Shown here: piece after piece, positions 41,583-50,639 of the stretch
Numbering within the stretch: the first letter of the stretch is position 1
How the letters are laid out: each line of letters starts with the position of its first letter
Notes under the pieces: model-generated
The model's input: only the letters and a program-made list of their open reading frames with translations
Database searches by the model: none
What the model was told of the DNA's origin: nothing
Position numbers and translations under genes: made by a program
Source of the DNA: PFJX01 sp031426735
Lineage (GTDB): Bacteria; Pseudomonadota; Gammaproteobacteria; Burkholderiales; Thiobacillaceae
Length of the DNA: 64,000 bases
Assembly: GCA_031426735.1 (NCBI GenBank)
Contig: JASJPK010000064.1
Span: 28,039 to 92,038 of the forward strand
Reading direction: 5' to 3'

Positions 41583-43004
41583 GTGGACAATCAACATGTT
41601 GGAAACGAACCCTATTTCAAACGTACGCCTGTCGTACCGCGCTCGGTAAATGGGGCGTTTCGTCGTTTCAAGTCGGCGGTTCTCTGGCTTGGGTTCGCGG
41701 TGTATTTCCTGCTGCCCTGGATGCCATGGTCGCGGCCGGATGCGCCATCTCAGGCGGTCCTGTTCGATATCCCGGGGCGGCGCTATTACCTGTTCGATCT
41801 GACCGTATTCCCGCAGGACATCTTCTGGTTGTCCATGCTCTTGTTCATGGCTGCCGTCTTGCTGTTTTTTACGACTGCATTGGTCGGCCGTGCATTTTGC
41901 GGATATTTCTGTTTCCAGACTTTGTGGACCGATGCCTTCATTTGGATTGAACACCTGATCCAGGGCGAGCGACCGAGCCGATTGCGTCTGGCGAGAGAAC
42001 CCTGGAGCCATCGCGAAAAACTGCTCAAGGTGGGCGGCACCAAACTGGTGTGGGCGATTTTGTCCTTCTGGACGGCATTCACTTTCGTGCTCTATTTCGC
42101 GCACGCACCTGAAATGCTGGGCACTTTCCTCAGCGGTGAGGCTGCGGCCGCCGCGTACATCACCACCCTGGCCTTGACGTTGACGACCTATTTCGCAGCC
42201 GGCGTGCTGCGTGAGCACGTCTGTACGTTCATCTGTCCGTATGGACGTTTCCAGAGCGTGATGTATGACCCCGAAACCCTGGCGGTGCACTACGACCGCC
42301 GCCGCGGCGAAGGTGCCGGCGGAAGAATCGCGGCTCGTGCCGGGATGCGTGCGCTTCCGGACAGGGCAGCCCAGGGGCATGGCGATTGCGTCGACTGCGG
42401 ACTATGTGTTCAGGTTTGTCCTGTCGGCATCGATATTCGCGATGGCTTGCAATACAAATGTATCTCGTGCGGACTTTGCGTCGATGCCTGCAACACGATC
42501 ATGGACAAGATGGGCTGGCCGCGCGGTCTGGTACGCTATGACTCCGAAGTGAACCTGATCAAACCTGTTCCGGAACCTGTGAAGTTGCACTGGAAGAGCC
42601 TCAAGGTGCTGGGCTATGGCATTTCTTTGGTTCTGATGACGGCATATCTGGTTTACGACATGGGCAATCGCAACAGCTTCGAACACAGTATTCAGCAGAT
42701 ACGCCAACCGCTGTTCGTCACGTTGTCGGATGGCACGATACGAAATCGCTACCAGATCCGCCTCACCAATATTTCCGGTGCCGAGGAGCATTACCGCATC
42801 GAGTCGCGCGGGCTTCCGGATGGAGCGCTCGAACTGGGTAATTTCCATGAGGTCAGCATCAAGAATGGCAAGAGCGTGATCATTCAGGCCAGTGTCATGC
42901 TCGATCCGGCGCGGGCGAAACAGGTGCATGACTTCGAGTTCGTGATCCGGACCGGTGCCGGAGAAACCGTGGTCGACCCGGTGCACTTCTTTACCCAGCA
43001 CTAA
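41583..43004 (+). CDS. ccoG: cbb3 oxidase assembly cupric reductase CcoG
   Basis: 473 residues with a GTG start (MDNQHVGNEPYF). Membrane-bound polyferredoxin; CcoG reduces Cu(II) to Cu(I) for oxidase assembly. Several helices at the N-terminus (RFKSAVLWLGFAVYFLLPWMPW; FWLSMLLFMAAVLLFFTTALVGRAFCGYFC) and ferredoxin cysteine motifs CVDCGLCVQVCPVGID and CISCGLCVDACNTIMDKMG lie in the middle; a C-terminal Ig-like periplasmic part follows (IRNRYQIRLTNISG). It stands apart from ccoNOQP behind a terminator. Confidence 0.92.
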   Translation: MDNQHVGNEPYFKRTPVVPRSVNGAFRRFKSAVLWLGFAVYFLLPWMPWSRPDAPSQAVLFDIPGRRYYLFDLTVFPQDIFWLSMLLFMAAVLLFFTTALVGRAFCGYFCFQTLWTDAFIWIEHLIQGERPSRLRLAREPWSHREKLLKVGGTKLVWAILSFWTAFTFVLYFAHAPEMLGTFLSGEAAAAAYITTLALTLTTYFAAGVLREHVCTFICPYGRFQSVMYDPETLAVHYDRRRGEGAGGRIAARAGMRALPDRAAQGHGDCVDCGLCVQVCPVGIDIRDGLQYKCISCGLCVDACNTIMDKMGWPRGLVRYDSEVNLIKPVPEPVKLHWKSLKVLGYGISLVLMTAYLVYDMGNRNSFEHSIQQIRQPLFVTLSDGTIRNRYQIRLTNISGAEEHYRIESRGLPDGALELGNFHEVSIKNGKSVIIQASVMLDPARAKQVHDFEFVIRTGAGETVVDPVHFFTQH

Positions 43005-43081
43005 TCGTAGAAAAATGCGGCACCCCGAATCCGCTGGCGCGTCAACCCGCGTTCAACGGCCTTAGGCTTAATGGAGTCGGT

Positions 43082-43858
43082 ATGAATTTGTTTGTTTCGA
43101 TATTTGGCGGCATGTTGCTTACCGTCATCGTGTTTGGCGTGGCAAGGGCGGCGAAATTGTCAAACTTCTGGGCTGCGGCTGTCGCGGCGGGTTTGCCCAG
43201 TTTCGCCTATATGGCCTACTCGATTGCGGACTGGCCAGGTCTCGATGTCCTGACGATGCACGTCATTGCCTATCCGACGGTAGCGCTACTGCTGTTTCAG
43301 ATCGGAGGAGCAAAGGATGGCCCTTATGTGAAAGTGCATTGGGCCCCCAAATTGATCATCGGATTTTTCGTCATCATCACGGTCATTCTGGGAGGGTTCG
43401 TTTATATCGCTGGTAAAGGTGTGCCGCCTTCAGTTGCGCAGTGGTTATTGCCCGATATCAAAGGAAAGACCGTGTATACCGGTTTTGCGGGCGTGGTGGC
43501 GCATGGCGACGAAGCAAGCAAGAGCATTGCGCATCATAGGAACATGGAAAGCAAGTTGGCCAGGATGGGATGGAGCGTGGAGGTGGCTGGCCTGGATGCG
43601 CTGCGACCGGATCTTTCCGGCGATGTGCAAGTTATCGTCAAGAACAGTCAGGGCCAATTCGTCGCCGATGCTCAAGTCAGCATGGCTCTTGGTCGTCCTG
43701 GCCAGCCGGCGCAGAATTTGTTCAAGTTTTTACCTGCCGCCGATGGCAGTTATCGAACCCGTGTTTTGCTGCCTGCCTCGGGTGAATGGTTGGCTACAGT
43801 GACGTTGCAACATGGCGATGAACGTGTCGTGTTCGAGCGCGCTTTGGGTCGTGAGTAA
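43082..43858 (+). CDS. FixH-like protein with extra N-terminal membrane domain
   Basis: 258 residues; typical FixH is about 160. The N-terminal 70 or so residues hold three hydrophobic stretches (VSIFGGMLLTVIVFGVARAA; FWAAAVAAGLPSFAYMAYSI; MHVIAYPTVALLLFQIGG). A fourth helix (KLIIGFFVIITVILGGFVYI) opens the FixH-type part, whose periplasmic domain (LVVIVKNSQGQ-like, AQVSMALGRPGQ, LLPASGEWLATVTLQ) has the beta-sandwich of copper-binding FixH/CtaG-related proteins. Probable role in cbb3 oxidase assembly. ccoI and ccoS are not in the window. Confidence 0.65.
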   Translation: MNLFVSIFGGMLLTVIVFGVARAAKLSNFWAAAVAAGLPSFAYMAYSIADWPGLDVLTMHVIAYPTVALLLFQIGGAKDGPYVKVHWAPKLIIGFFVIITVILGGFVYIAGKGVPPSVAQWLLPDIKGKTVYTGFAGVVAHGDEASKSIAHHRNMESKLARMGWSVEVAGLDALRPDLSGDVQVIVKNSQGQFVADAQVSMALGRPGQPAQNLFKFLPAADGSYRTRVLLPASGEWLATVTLQHGDERVVFERALGRE

Positions 43859-43931
43859 TCGACTTGTTGAGTCCTCCTCGAGGCCTTCTAGCTGAAACAG
43901 GTTGAATTCGTATATACTCAACAAGTTTTCT

Positions 43932-43952
43932 ATGGGCTTCGGCCCATTTTTT
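43932..43952 (+). terminator. Hairpin plus T-run just before rimP
   Basis: ATGGGC-TTCG-GCCCAT (43932-43947) followed by T's. It could end the FixH transcript. It lies only 10 bases before the rimP start, so it might also be an attenuator in the rimP-nusA leader. Confidence 0.7.
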
Positions 43953-43962
43953 ATTTCATATC

Positions 43963-44424
43963 ATGGATTTACAGACACTGATCGAACCGATTTTGGCGGG
44001 CATGGGCTACGAACTGGTCGCGTTGGAGCGCGCCGGCGGTGGCTTGCTGCGACTTTATATCGACAAGCCGGAGGGCATCGTTGTTGAAGATTGTGCACGT
44101 GTGAGCAATCATTTGACTCGTATGTTCCTGGTTGAAAATGTCGATTACGAACGCCTTGAAGTTTCATCTCCCGGCATCGATCGGCCGTTGGTCAAAGCGG
44201 CCGATTTTGTCCGTTTCGCGGGTGAGCGCGCCAATCTGCGGCTGCATGCTCCGCTGGATGGACGCAAACGCTTCAACGGCGTGCTGCGCGATCTGGTCGA
44301 TGGCGTGCTGCAATTGGAGGTGGATGGCGTCATGGTTGCAATACCGCTTGCCGAGGTGGACTCGGCCCGTCTGGCACCGGAATTCGAGAAGCCTGTCAAA
44401 AAACCTGTGCGTGGAAAAAAATGA
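43963..44424 (+). CDS. rimP: Ribosome maturation factor RimP
   Basis: 153 residues. Needed for 30S subunit maturation. Shows GYELVALERAGGGLLRLYIDKPEGI, the VEDCARVSNHLTRMF core, YERLEVSSPGIDRPL and the C-terminal SH3-like part (LDGRKRFNGVLRDL). It heads the nusA-infB block. Cytoplasmic. Confidence 0.93.
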   Translation: MDLQTLIEPILAGMGYELVALERAGGGLLRLYIDKPEGIVVEDCARVSNHLTRMFLVENVDYERLEVSSPGIDRPLVKAADFVRFAGERANLRLHAPLDGRKRFNGVLRDLVDGVLQLEVDGVMVAIPLAEVDSARLAPEFEKPVKKPVRGKK

Positions 44425-44515
44425 CAGCAACAACAGTGTCCAGCGTGATTCGCCTCGTGTGCCGCTTTGCGCAAATTGAGAGTAGTTCAACCATGGAAAT
44501 GACCCGGAGGAAGCA

Positions 44516-45997
44516 ATGAGTCGGGAAATCTTGATGCTGGCGGATGCGTTGGCGCGTGAAAAGAATGTGGCGCCGGAAGTCGTCTTTGGCGCATTGGAGT
44601 CGGCGCTGGCTCATGCCACCAAGAAGCGCTTCACGGAAGATGCCGATGTGCGCGTTGAAATCGATCACAAGACCGGTGAGTACCACGCCTTCCGTTGCTG
44701 GGAAGTTTTGCCAGACGAGGCTGGTCTGGAAAATCCGGATCAGCAGTACCTTCTGTTCGAGGCCAGGGAAATCGACCCGGAGATCGAGGTCGGCCAGTTC
44801 ATCGAAGAGCCGATCGAGGCTGTCGACTTCGGACGCATCGGCGCGCAGGCCGCCAAGCAGGTGATTCTGCAGAAGATTCGCGATGCCGAACGCGAGCAGG
44901 TGTTGAACGATTTTCTTGCACGTAACGATGCGCTGGTTTCCGGTACGGTCAAGCGTATGGAGCGCGGCAGCGCGGTAATCGAGTCGGGTCGTATCGAAGG
45001 CCGTCTCGAAAAGGATCAAATGATCCCGAAAGAGAATCTGCGTGTGGGCGACCGAGTGCGCGCCTATCTGATGCGTGCCGAGCGCGGCGGTCGTGGTCCC
45101 CAGTTGATGTTGTCGCGTACTGCGCCGCAATTCATCATGGAACTGTTCCGCCTGGAGGTGCCTGAAGTCGAAGAGGGTATCGTGGAAATCAAGGCGGCGG
45201 CCCGCGATCCGGGCATGCGTGCCAAGATTGCGGTGAAGTCGAATGACCCCCGTGTCGATCCGCAAGGGACTTGTATCGGCGTGCGTGGCACGCGCGTCAC
45301 GGCGGTGACCAATGAACTCAATGGCGAGCGGGTCGATATCGTGCTGTGGTCTCCCGATCCCGCCCAGTTCGTGATCAACGCCTTGTCGCCGGCGGTGGTG
45401 TCCAGCATCGTGGTCGACGAAGATAAACATGCGATGGATGTCGTGGTCGAGCCTGAGCAGGTCGAGGTCGCGATCGGTCGTTATGGTCAGAATGTGCGTC
45501 TGGCCGCGGAGCTTTGCGGTTGGGATATCAATATTCTGTCTGTTGAAGAGGCAGAGCAGAAGCATGAACAGGAGTCTTCCGGGTTGATCAGGATGTTCAT
45601 GGTCAAGCTGGATGTCGATGAGGACGTCGCCCAAGTTCTGGTCGAAGAAGGGTTTACCAGTCTGGAAGAAGTGGCCTATGTGCCACTGGCTGAGATGCTG
45701 GAGATCGAAGCTTTCGGTGAGGAAACGGTCAATGAGCTGCGTTCGCGTGCTCGCGATGCCCTGTTGACCGATGCCATCGTGCGCGAAGAAGCTGTCGAAA
45801 GTGCTTCCGCCGATTTGATGAGTGTGTCCGGTATGGACGAAGAAACCGCGGCCGCGCTTACCGCCAAGGGCATTAATAATGCCAATGATCTGGCCGATCT
45901 GGCCGTCGATGAGCTGGTTGAGCTGATCGGCATGGAAGATGAGCGGGCCAAGGCGCTCATCATGACCGCGCGTGCGCCAATCTTGGCGGGGGCCTGA
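44516..45997 (+). CDS. nusA: Transcription elongation/termination factor NusA
   Basis: 493 residues. NusA-N (LMLADALAREKNVAPEVVFGALESAL), S1 domain (LVSGTVKRMERGSAVIESGRIEGR), KH domains (IEVKSNDPRVDP-like, CIGVRGTRVTAVTNELNGERVDIV; VAIGRYGQNVRLAAELCGW) and two C-terminal helix-hairpin acidic repeats (EEVAYVPLAEMLEIEAF; LMSVSGMDEETAAALTAKG). It binds RNA polymerase and RNA during elongation. GGAGG lies upstream of the ATG. Followed by infB after 11 bases. Confidence 0.96.
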   Translation: MSREILMLADALAREKNVAPEVVFGALESALAHATKKRFTEDADVRVEIDHKTGEYHAFRCWEVLPDEAGLENPDQQYLLFEAREIDPEIEVGQFIEEPIEAVDFGRIGAQAAKQVILQKIRDAEREQVLNDFLARNDALVSGTVKRMERGSAVIESGRIEGRLEKDQMIPKENLRVGDRVRAYLMRAERGGRGPQLMLSRTAPQFIMELFRLEVPEVEEGIVEIKAAARDPGMRAKIAVKSNDPRVDPQGTCIGVRGTRVTAVTNELNGERVDIVLWSPDPAQFVINALSPAVVSSIVVDEDKHAMDVVVEPEQVEVAIGRYGQNVRLAAELCGWDINILSVEEAEQKHEQESSGLIRMFMVKLDVDEDVAQVLVEEGFTSLEEVAYVPLAEMLEIEAFGEETVNELRSRARDALLTDAIVREEAVESASADLMSVSGMDEETAAALTAKGINNANDLADLAVDELVELIGMEDERAKALIMTARAPILAGA

Positions 45998-46008
45998 CGA
46001 GGAAAAGC

Positions 46009-48786
46009 ATGAACGTCGAACAGTTCGCCAATGAACTCAAAGTTGAACCTGCGCTGCTGGTAAAGCAGTTGCAGGCAGCTGGAGTTACCGTTAAAGGCGC
46101 CGGTGATGCGCTGAGTGATACCGATAAGTCCTTGTTGCTGGATTACCTGCGCGGTAAGCATGGTGCGCAAGAACCGAAAACCAAGATTACCCTGACGCGC
46201 AAGCAGTCCAGCGAGATCAAGACGGCTGACAGTTCCGGACGTACCCGGACGGTTCAGGTCGAAGTACGCAAAAAGCGCGTGCTGATCAAGCGCGAAGGCG
46301 TCGGTCATGAAGCTGCGCAGCATGAAGCGGCGCAGGCCGATGTCGCCGCTTCGGAGGAAACCATGCTTGCGGCGTCGACGCTGGCGCCGGACGAACAGGT
46401 GGAGGCCGAAGTCGAGATGCCGATTCAGGTGCCCGAAGCGCCGGTTGAGGTTGAGGTTGAGGCTGTGCCTGAAGTCGTCGTGGAGCCACCCGCGCTAGCC
46501 CCCGTCGAAGTTGAGCCCGTTGCCGTCGAGCCGGAGGTGGTCGAGGCCGCGCCGGTTGTCACCGCAGAAGTTGCGGCGGTCGCTGAAGAACCCGTAGCGC
46601 CCGTCACTCCCGCCCCTGCCGTGCGCCCTTCCATTTTGAGTCCGGCTGAACGGCAGGTACGCGAGCAGGAAGCCAAGCGGCATGCGGCGTTGCGCGCCAT
46701 TCAGGAAGCGGAGCACAAGGCCAAACAAGATCGCGAAGCGGCGCGGCGACGCGCTGAAGAGGCTGCCAAGGCGGCAAAGGATGCGCCCCCCGTCGAAGTC
46801 AAACCGGCTGAAGTCAAACCGGCCGAGGTGCGTCCGAGCGTCAAGCCTTCGGTCAAGCCGAAAACCGAAAAGACCGTTGCCAAGAAAGGCAAGGATGAAC
46901 CCGTTGCCGGCAAGCGTCCGGGTCTCAAGACACGCGGCGCAACCGATAGCGGCGATGGCTGGCGCACCAAGAAGGGTCGCCATAAATCGGACCACGAGCA
47001 TGTGCAGCAAGCCCCGGTCGAGGCTGTGGTGCGCGAAGTGCTGGTGCCTGAAACCATTTCCGTTGCCGACCTCGCTCACAAGATGTCGGTGAAGGCGGCA
47101 GAGGTGATCAAGGCGCTCATGAAGATGGGCTCGATGGTGACCATCAACCAGGTGCTGGATCAGGATACCGCGATGATTCTGGTCGAGGAATTGGGCCATA
47201 TTGCCAAGCCGGCGCCGATCGATACCCCCGAGTCCTATCTGGAGGAAAGCGGCGAACAGCTGGAAGTGGTGCAGTTGCCGCGCGCTCCGGTGGTGACCGT
47301 GATGGGCCACGTCGACCACGGTAAAACGTCACTGCTCGATGCCATTCGCCGTACCAAAGTGGCTGCCGGCGAAGCCGGTGGTATTACCCAGCATATCGGC
47401 GCTTACCATGTGGAAACCGCCAAAGGAATGGTCACTTTCCTGGATACCCCGGGTCACGAGGCGTTTACCGCCATGCGTGCCCGTGGCGCCAAGGCAACCG
47501 ACCTGGTGATTCTGGTGGTTGCCGCGGATGACGGTGTGATGCCGCAAACCCGTGAAGCGATCCATCACGCCAAGGCGGCCAAGGTGCCTATCGTCGTGGC
47601 CGTCAACAAGATCGACAAGCCGGAAGCCAATCCCGAGAAAATCCGTCAGGAAATCTCCAATGAAGGCGTGGTGCCGGAAGCCTGGGGCGGTGACGCGATG
47701 TTCGTGGACGTGTCCGCGAAGACCGGCGCCGGTCTGGACGCGCTGCTGGATGCGATCCTGTTGCAGGCCGAAGTGCTGGAATTGAAAGCGCCGGTCGATG
47801 CGCCCGCCAAAGGCGTCGTGATCGAATCTCGCCTCGACAAGGGACGCGGCCCGGTTGCGACCATCCTGGTGCAGTCCGGCACGCTGAAGCGTGGCGATGT
47901 CGTGCTGGCCGGCTCTGCCTTTGGCCGTGTACGCGCCATGTTGGACGAAACCGGCAAGGCGGTGGATAGCGCCGGTCCGGCAATTCCGGTGGAAATTCAA
48001 GGTTTGTCCGATGTGCCGGGCGCCGGCGAGGATGTGCTGGTATTGCCGAACGAGCGCAAGGCGCGTGAAATCGCCTTGTTCCGTCAGGGTAAGTTCCGCG
48101 ACGTCACCTTGGCTCGCAAGCAGGCCGCCAAGCTGGAAAACATGTTCGAGAAGATGGGCGAGGGTGGCGAAGCGAAATCTTTGCCGATCATCCTCAAGGC
48201 CGATATGCAAGGTTCTTACGAGGGCCTGGCGCATGCCTTGCAGAAACTCTCCACCAACGAGGTCAAGGTCAACATCATCCATTCGGCCGTGGGCGCCATT
48301 TCCGAATCGGACGTCAACCTGGCCATTGCTTCCGGCGCGGTCATCATCGGCTTCAACGTGCGGGCCGATGCGCAGGCACGCAAGCTCGCAGAGGCGACCG
48401 ATGTCGACCTGCGCTACTACAACATCATTTACGAAGCCGTCGATGATGTAAAAGCCGCGATGGGCGGCATGCTTTCGCCGGAGAAGAAGGAAGTTGCGTT
48501 GGGCTTGGCGGAGATTCGCCAGGTGTTCCGGATTACCAAGGTCGGCGCGGTGGCGGGCTGTTACGTGCTCGACGGCATGCTGAAGCGTTCGGCCCGTGTC
48601 CGGGTCTTGCGCGACAACGTGGTGGTTCACGACGGCGAACTGGATTCTCTGAAGCGATTCAAGGACGACGCACGCGAAGTCAAGGCAGGCTTTGAATGCG
48701 GTTTGAATCTGAAGAACTTCAACGATATTCAAGAAGGCGACCAACTCGAATGCTACGAAGTGGTCGAAGTGGCCCGCACGCTTTGA
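46009..48786 (+). CDS. infB: Translation initiation factor IF-2
   Basis: 925 residues. IF2-N domain at the start, then a long Ala/Pro/Glu/Val-rich linker (residues about 95-345), and a G domain with APVVTVMGHVDHGKTSLLDAIR, GGITQHIGAYHV, DTPGHEAFTAMRARG and VAVNKIDKPEA. Domain IV at the end carries IIHSAVGAISESDVNLA and the fMet-tRNA part. It brings fMet-tRNA to the 30S subunit. A terminator follows. Confidence 0.96.
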   Translation: MNVEQFANELKVEPALLVKQLQAAGVTVKGAGDALSDTDKSLLLDYLRGKHGAQEPKTKITLTRKQSSEIKTADSSGRTRTVQVEVRKKRVLIKREGVGHEAAQHEAAQADVAASEETMLAASTLAPDEQVEAEVEMPIQVPEAPVEVEVEAVPEVVVEPPALAPVEVEPVAVEPEVVEAAPVVTAEVAAVAEEPVAPVTPAPAVRPSILSPAERQVREQEAKRHAALRAIQEAEHKAKQDREAARRRAEEAAKAAKDAPPVEVKPAEVKPAEVRPSVKPSVKPKTEKTVAKKGKDEPVAGKRPGLKTRGATDSGDGWRTKKGRHKSDHEHVQQAPVEAVVREVLVPETISVADLAHKMSVKAAEVIKALMKMGSMVTINQVLDQDTAMILVEELGHIAKPAPIDTPESYLEESGEQLEVVQLPRAPVVTVMGHVDHGKTSLLDAIRRTKVAAGEAGGITQHIGAYHVETAKGMVTFLDTPGHEAFTAMRARGAKATDLVILVVAADDGVMPQTREAIHHAKAAKVPIVVAVNKIDKPEANPEKIRQEISNEGVVPEAWGGDAMFVDVSAKTGAGLDALLDAILLQAEVLELKAPVDAPAKGVVIESRLDKGRGPVATILVQSGTLKRGDVVLAGSAFGRVRAMLDETGKAVDSAGPAIPVEIQGLSDVPGAGEDVLVLPNERKAREIALFRQGKFRDVTLARKQAAKLENMFEKMGEGGEAKSLPIILKADMQGSYEGLAHALQKLSTNEVKVNIIHSAVGAISESDVNLAIASGAVIIGFNVRADAQARKLAEATDVDLRYYNIIYEAVDDVKAAMGGMLSPEKKEVALGLAEIRQVFRITKVGAVAGCYVLDGMLKRSARVRVLRDNVVVHDGELDSLKRFKDDAREVKAGFECGLNLKNFNDIQEGDQLECYEVVEVARTL

Positions 48787-48807
48787 TTCGAGGACGTATG
48801 TAAGCCG

Positions 48808-48842
48808 GACGGCGGATATTGCAAGTATCCGCCGTCTTTTTT
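48808..48842 (+). terminator. Intrinsic terminator between infB and rbfA
   Basis: GACGGCGGATA (48808-48818) pairs with TATCCGCCGTC (48826-48836), loop of 7, then a run of T (48837-48842). A strong hairpin in the middle of a block that is often read as one operon, so rbfA-truB should have extra promoter activity or partial read-through. Confidence 0.85.
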
Positions 48843-48911
48843 GCCATACCTTGCAGCCGAACGTTTCGCTTTCCGTACTGTCCACCCGCTTCTGCACATC
48901 GACTCACAGGC

Positions 48912-49316
48912 ATGTCCAATAACAATCCCCGCTCTCGCCGCGTTGCCGAGCAGATCCGTCAGGAACTGGCCTCCATTCTGATGCGTGAGATGAAAGACCC
49001 GCGCGTTGTCGGCGTGTCTTTCACCGCTGTCGATGTGACCTCTGATCTTGAGCACGCAAAAATCTGGTTCACCACGTTCAATCCGGATCATCAAGCCGCG
49101 TTGAAGGGACTCGCCAGCGCCGCCGGTTTCCTGCGCAGCGAACTGGCCAAGCGGATGAGCATCCGTACCGTGCCCAAGCTCAATTTCCACTATGACGAAT
49201 CGGTCGAGCGCGGTGCGCACCTGTCGCACTTGATCGATCAGGCGGTGGCAGAAGACCGTCTGCGTCCGCACGATTCCGAAGACGTTACCGAGAATCGCGG
49301 CCCCGATGAAGCGTAA
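48912..49316 (+). CDS. rbfA: Ribosome-binding factor A
   Basis: 134 residues from the ATG at 48912 (MSNNNPRSRRVAEQIRQELASIL). KH-like fold: MREMKDPRVVGVSFTAVDVTSDLEHAKIWF and LRSELAKRMSIRTVPKLNFHYDES. Aids 30S maturation in the cold. Overlaps truB by 11 bases. Confidence 0.94.
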   Translation: MSNNNPRSRRVAEQIRQELASILMREMKDPRVVGVSFTAVDVTSDLEHAKIWFTTFNPDHQAALKGLASAAGFLRSELAKRMSIRTVPKLNFHYDESVERGAHLSHLIDQAVAEDRLRPHDSEDVTENRGPDEA

Positions 49317-50190
49317 GGTGGACGGCGTCCTGTTGCTGGACAAGCCGGCCGGGCTCAGTTCCAACATTGCGCTGCAGAAGGCAAAACGCCTGTTCCGGGC
49401 GGAAAAGGCGGGGCACACCGGTACGCTCGATCCGTTTGCGACAGGGTTGTTGCCGCTCTGTCTGGGTGAGGCGACCAAGTTTTCCCAATTCCTGCTGGAA
49501 GCCGACAAGGAATATCTGGCGGGGGTCAAACTCGGCGTACGGACCAGCAGTGGCGACCCGGAAGGCGATGTGATCGCCGAGCGCCCGGTCAATGTCAGCG
49601 AGGCCGATCTGCTGGCCGCCTTGGCGCGCTTCATGGGTGAAATCGAGCAAGTGCCGCCGATGCACTCGGCGCTCAAACATGCCGGTCGGCCGTTGTACGA
49701 ATATGCCCGCAAAGGTATCGAAATCGAACGCAAGGCGCGCCGCGTCACGGTGCATGAACTCGTCGTCGACTCTTTTTCCGGGGACGTGTGCATGTTGCGT
49801 GTGCATTGCGGCAAAGGGTTTTATGTGCGCGCCCTGGCCGACGATCTGGGTGAAGTGCTGGGCTGTGGCGCGCACCTCATCGGTTTGCGCCGCACTGGCG
49901 CAGGTCCGTTCAAGATCGAACAGGCCTTGTCGCTCGAAAACTTGGCGGAACTGGATGAGATGCGGCGTGATGATTGCTTGCTGCCAGCCGACATCATGGC
50001 GCGGACATTGCCGGAATTGCCGCTTGATATCGAGGCGGCCTGGCAGATTTGCCATGGCCAGGCGATATGGCTGCCGCGTCTATCGGTTGGTCAACAGTAT
50101 CGGCTGTATGCGCCGGACGCCCGCTTCCTAGGCGTCGGCGAGGTCGATCAGGAAGGCAAGGTGGCGCCCAAACGTTTGGTCGTTACCTGA
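49306..50190 (+). CDS. truB: tRNA pseudouridine-55 synthase
   Basis: 294 residues. Makes pseudouridine 55 in the T-loop of tRNAs. Catalytic aspartate in RAEKAGHTGTLDPFATGLLPLCLGEATKF, with PPMHSALKHAGRPLYEYARKG, and the KGFYVRALADDLGEVLGCGAHL region. Overlaps rbfA and precedes rpsO by 74 bases. Confidence 0.95.
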   Translation: MKRKVDGVLLLDKPAGLSSNIALQKAKRLFRAEKAGHTGTLDPFATGLLPLCLGEATKFSQFLLEADKEYLAGVKLGVRTSSGDPEGDVIAERPVNVSEADLLAALARFMGEIEQVPPMHSALKHAGRPLYEYARKGIEIERKARRVTVHELVVDSFSGDVCMLRVHCGKGFYVRALADDLGEVLGCGAHLIGLRRTGAGPFKIEQALSLENLAELDEMRRDDCLLPADIMARTLPELPLDIEAAWQICHGQAIWLPRLSVGQQYRLYAPDARFLGVGEVDQEGKVAPKRLVVT

Positions 50191-50264
50191 TTTACCCCCA
50201 TGAATTGCTTGAGAAAATTAACCCCGCGCGAGTAAAATCCGCGTTTTTCGTTGGAGTATCCCAA

Positions 50265-50534
50265 ATGAGCGTTACCACCACCCAGAAGGCCCAGATCGTC
50301 CAGGATTACCAGCGCGCCGCCGCAGATACTGGTTCTCCGGAAGTTCAGGTCGCCCTGCTGACCGCACGTATCAACGATCTGACCGGTCACTTCAAGACCC
50401 ACGCCAAAGATCACCATTCCCGTCGCGGCCTGCTCAAGATGGTCAGCCGTCGTCGTCGTCTGCTCGACTACCTCAAGGGCGAAAGCGCCGAAAGCTATAC
50501 CAATCTGATCAAGCGTCTGGGTCTGCGTAAGTAA
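50265..50534 (+). CDS. rpsO: 30S ribosomal protein S15
   Basis: 89 residues from the ATG at 50265 (MSVTTTQKAQIVQDYQ). Binds 16S rRNA and helps platform assembly. FKTHAKDHHSRRGLLKMVSRRRRLLDYLK is the invariant rRNA-binding part. GGAG upstream of the ATG. A perfect stem (50524-50530 with 50535-50541) at the stop begins the rpsO-pnp intergenic region, where RNase III and PNPase autoregulation act in E. coli. Confidence 0.97.
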   Translation: MSVTTTQKAQIVQDYQRAAADTGSPEVQVALLTARINDLTGHFKTHAKDHHSRRGLLKMVSRRRRLLDYLKGESAESYTNLIKRLGLRK

Positions 50535-50563
50535 TTACGCAAGCAATCCCCGCAGGGATGTTG
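50524..50563 (+). promoter_or_regulatory. rpsO-pnp intergenic hairpins
   Basis: TGCGTAA (50524-50530) pairs with TTACGCA (50535-50541), then GCAATCCC...GGGATGTTGC (50543-50563) forms a second stem, with no T-run after either. In E. coli this region holds the rpsO terminator and the RNase III site that controls pnp; similar use here is inferred. Confidence 0.45.
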
Positions 50564-50639
50564 CAGTCCATCCATTGCGTCAAGCCAGCATCGCAAACAG
50601 CGCGGTATTCGTAAGCAGACAGATTAGGAAGAGAGCAGC

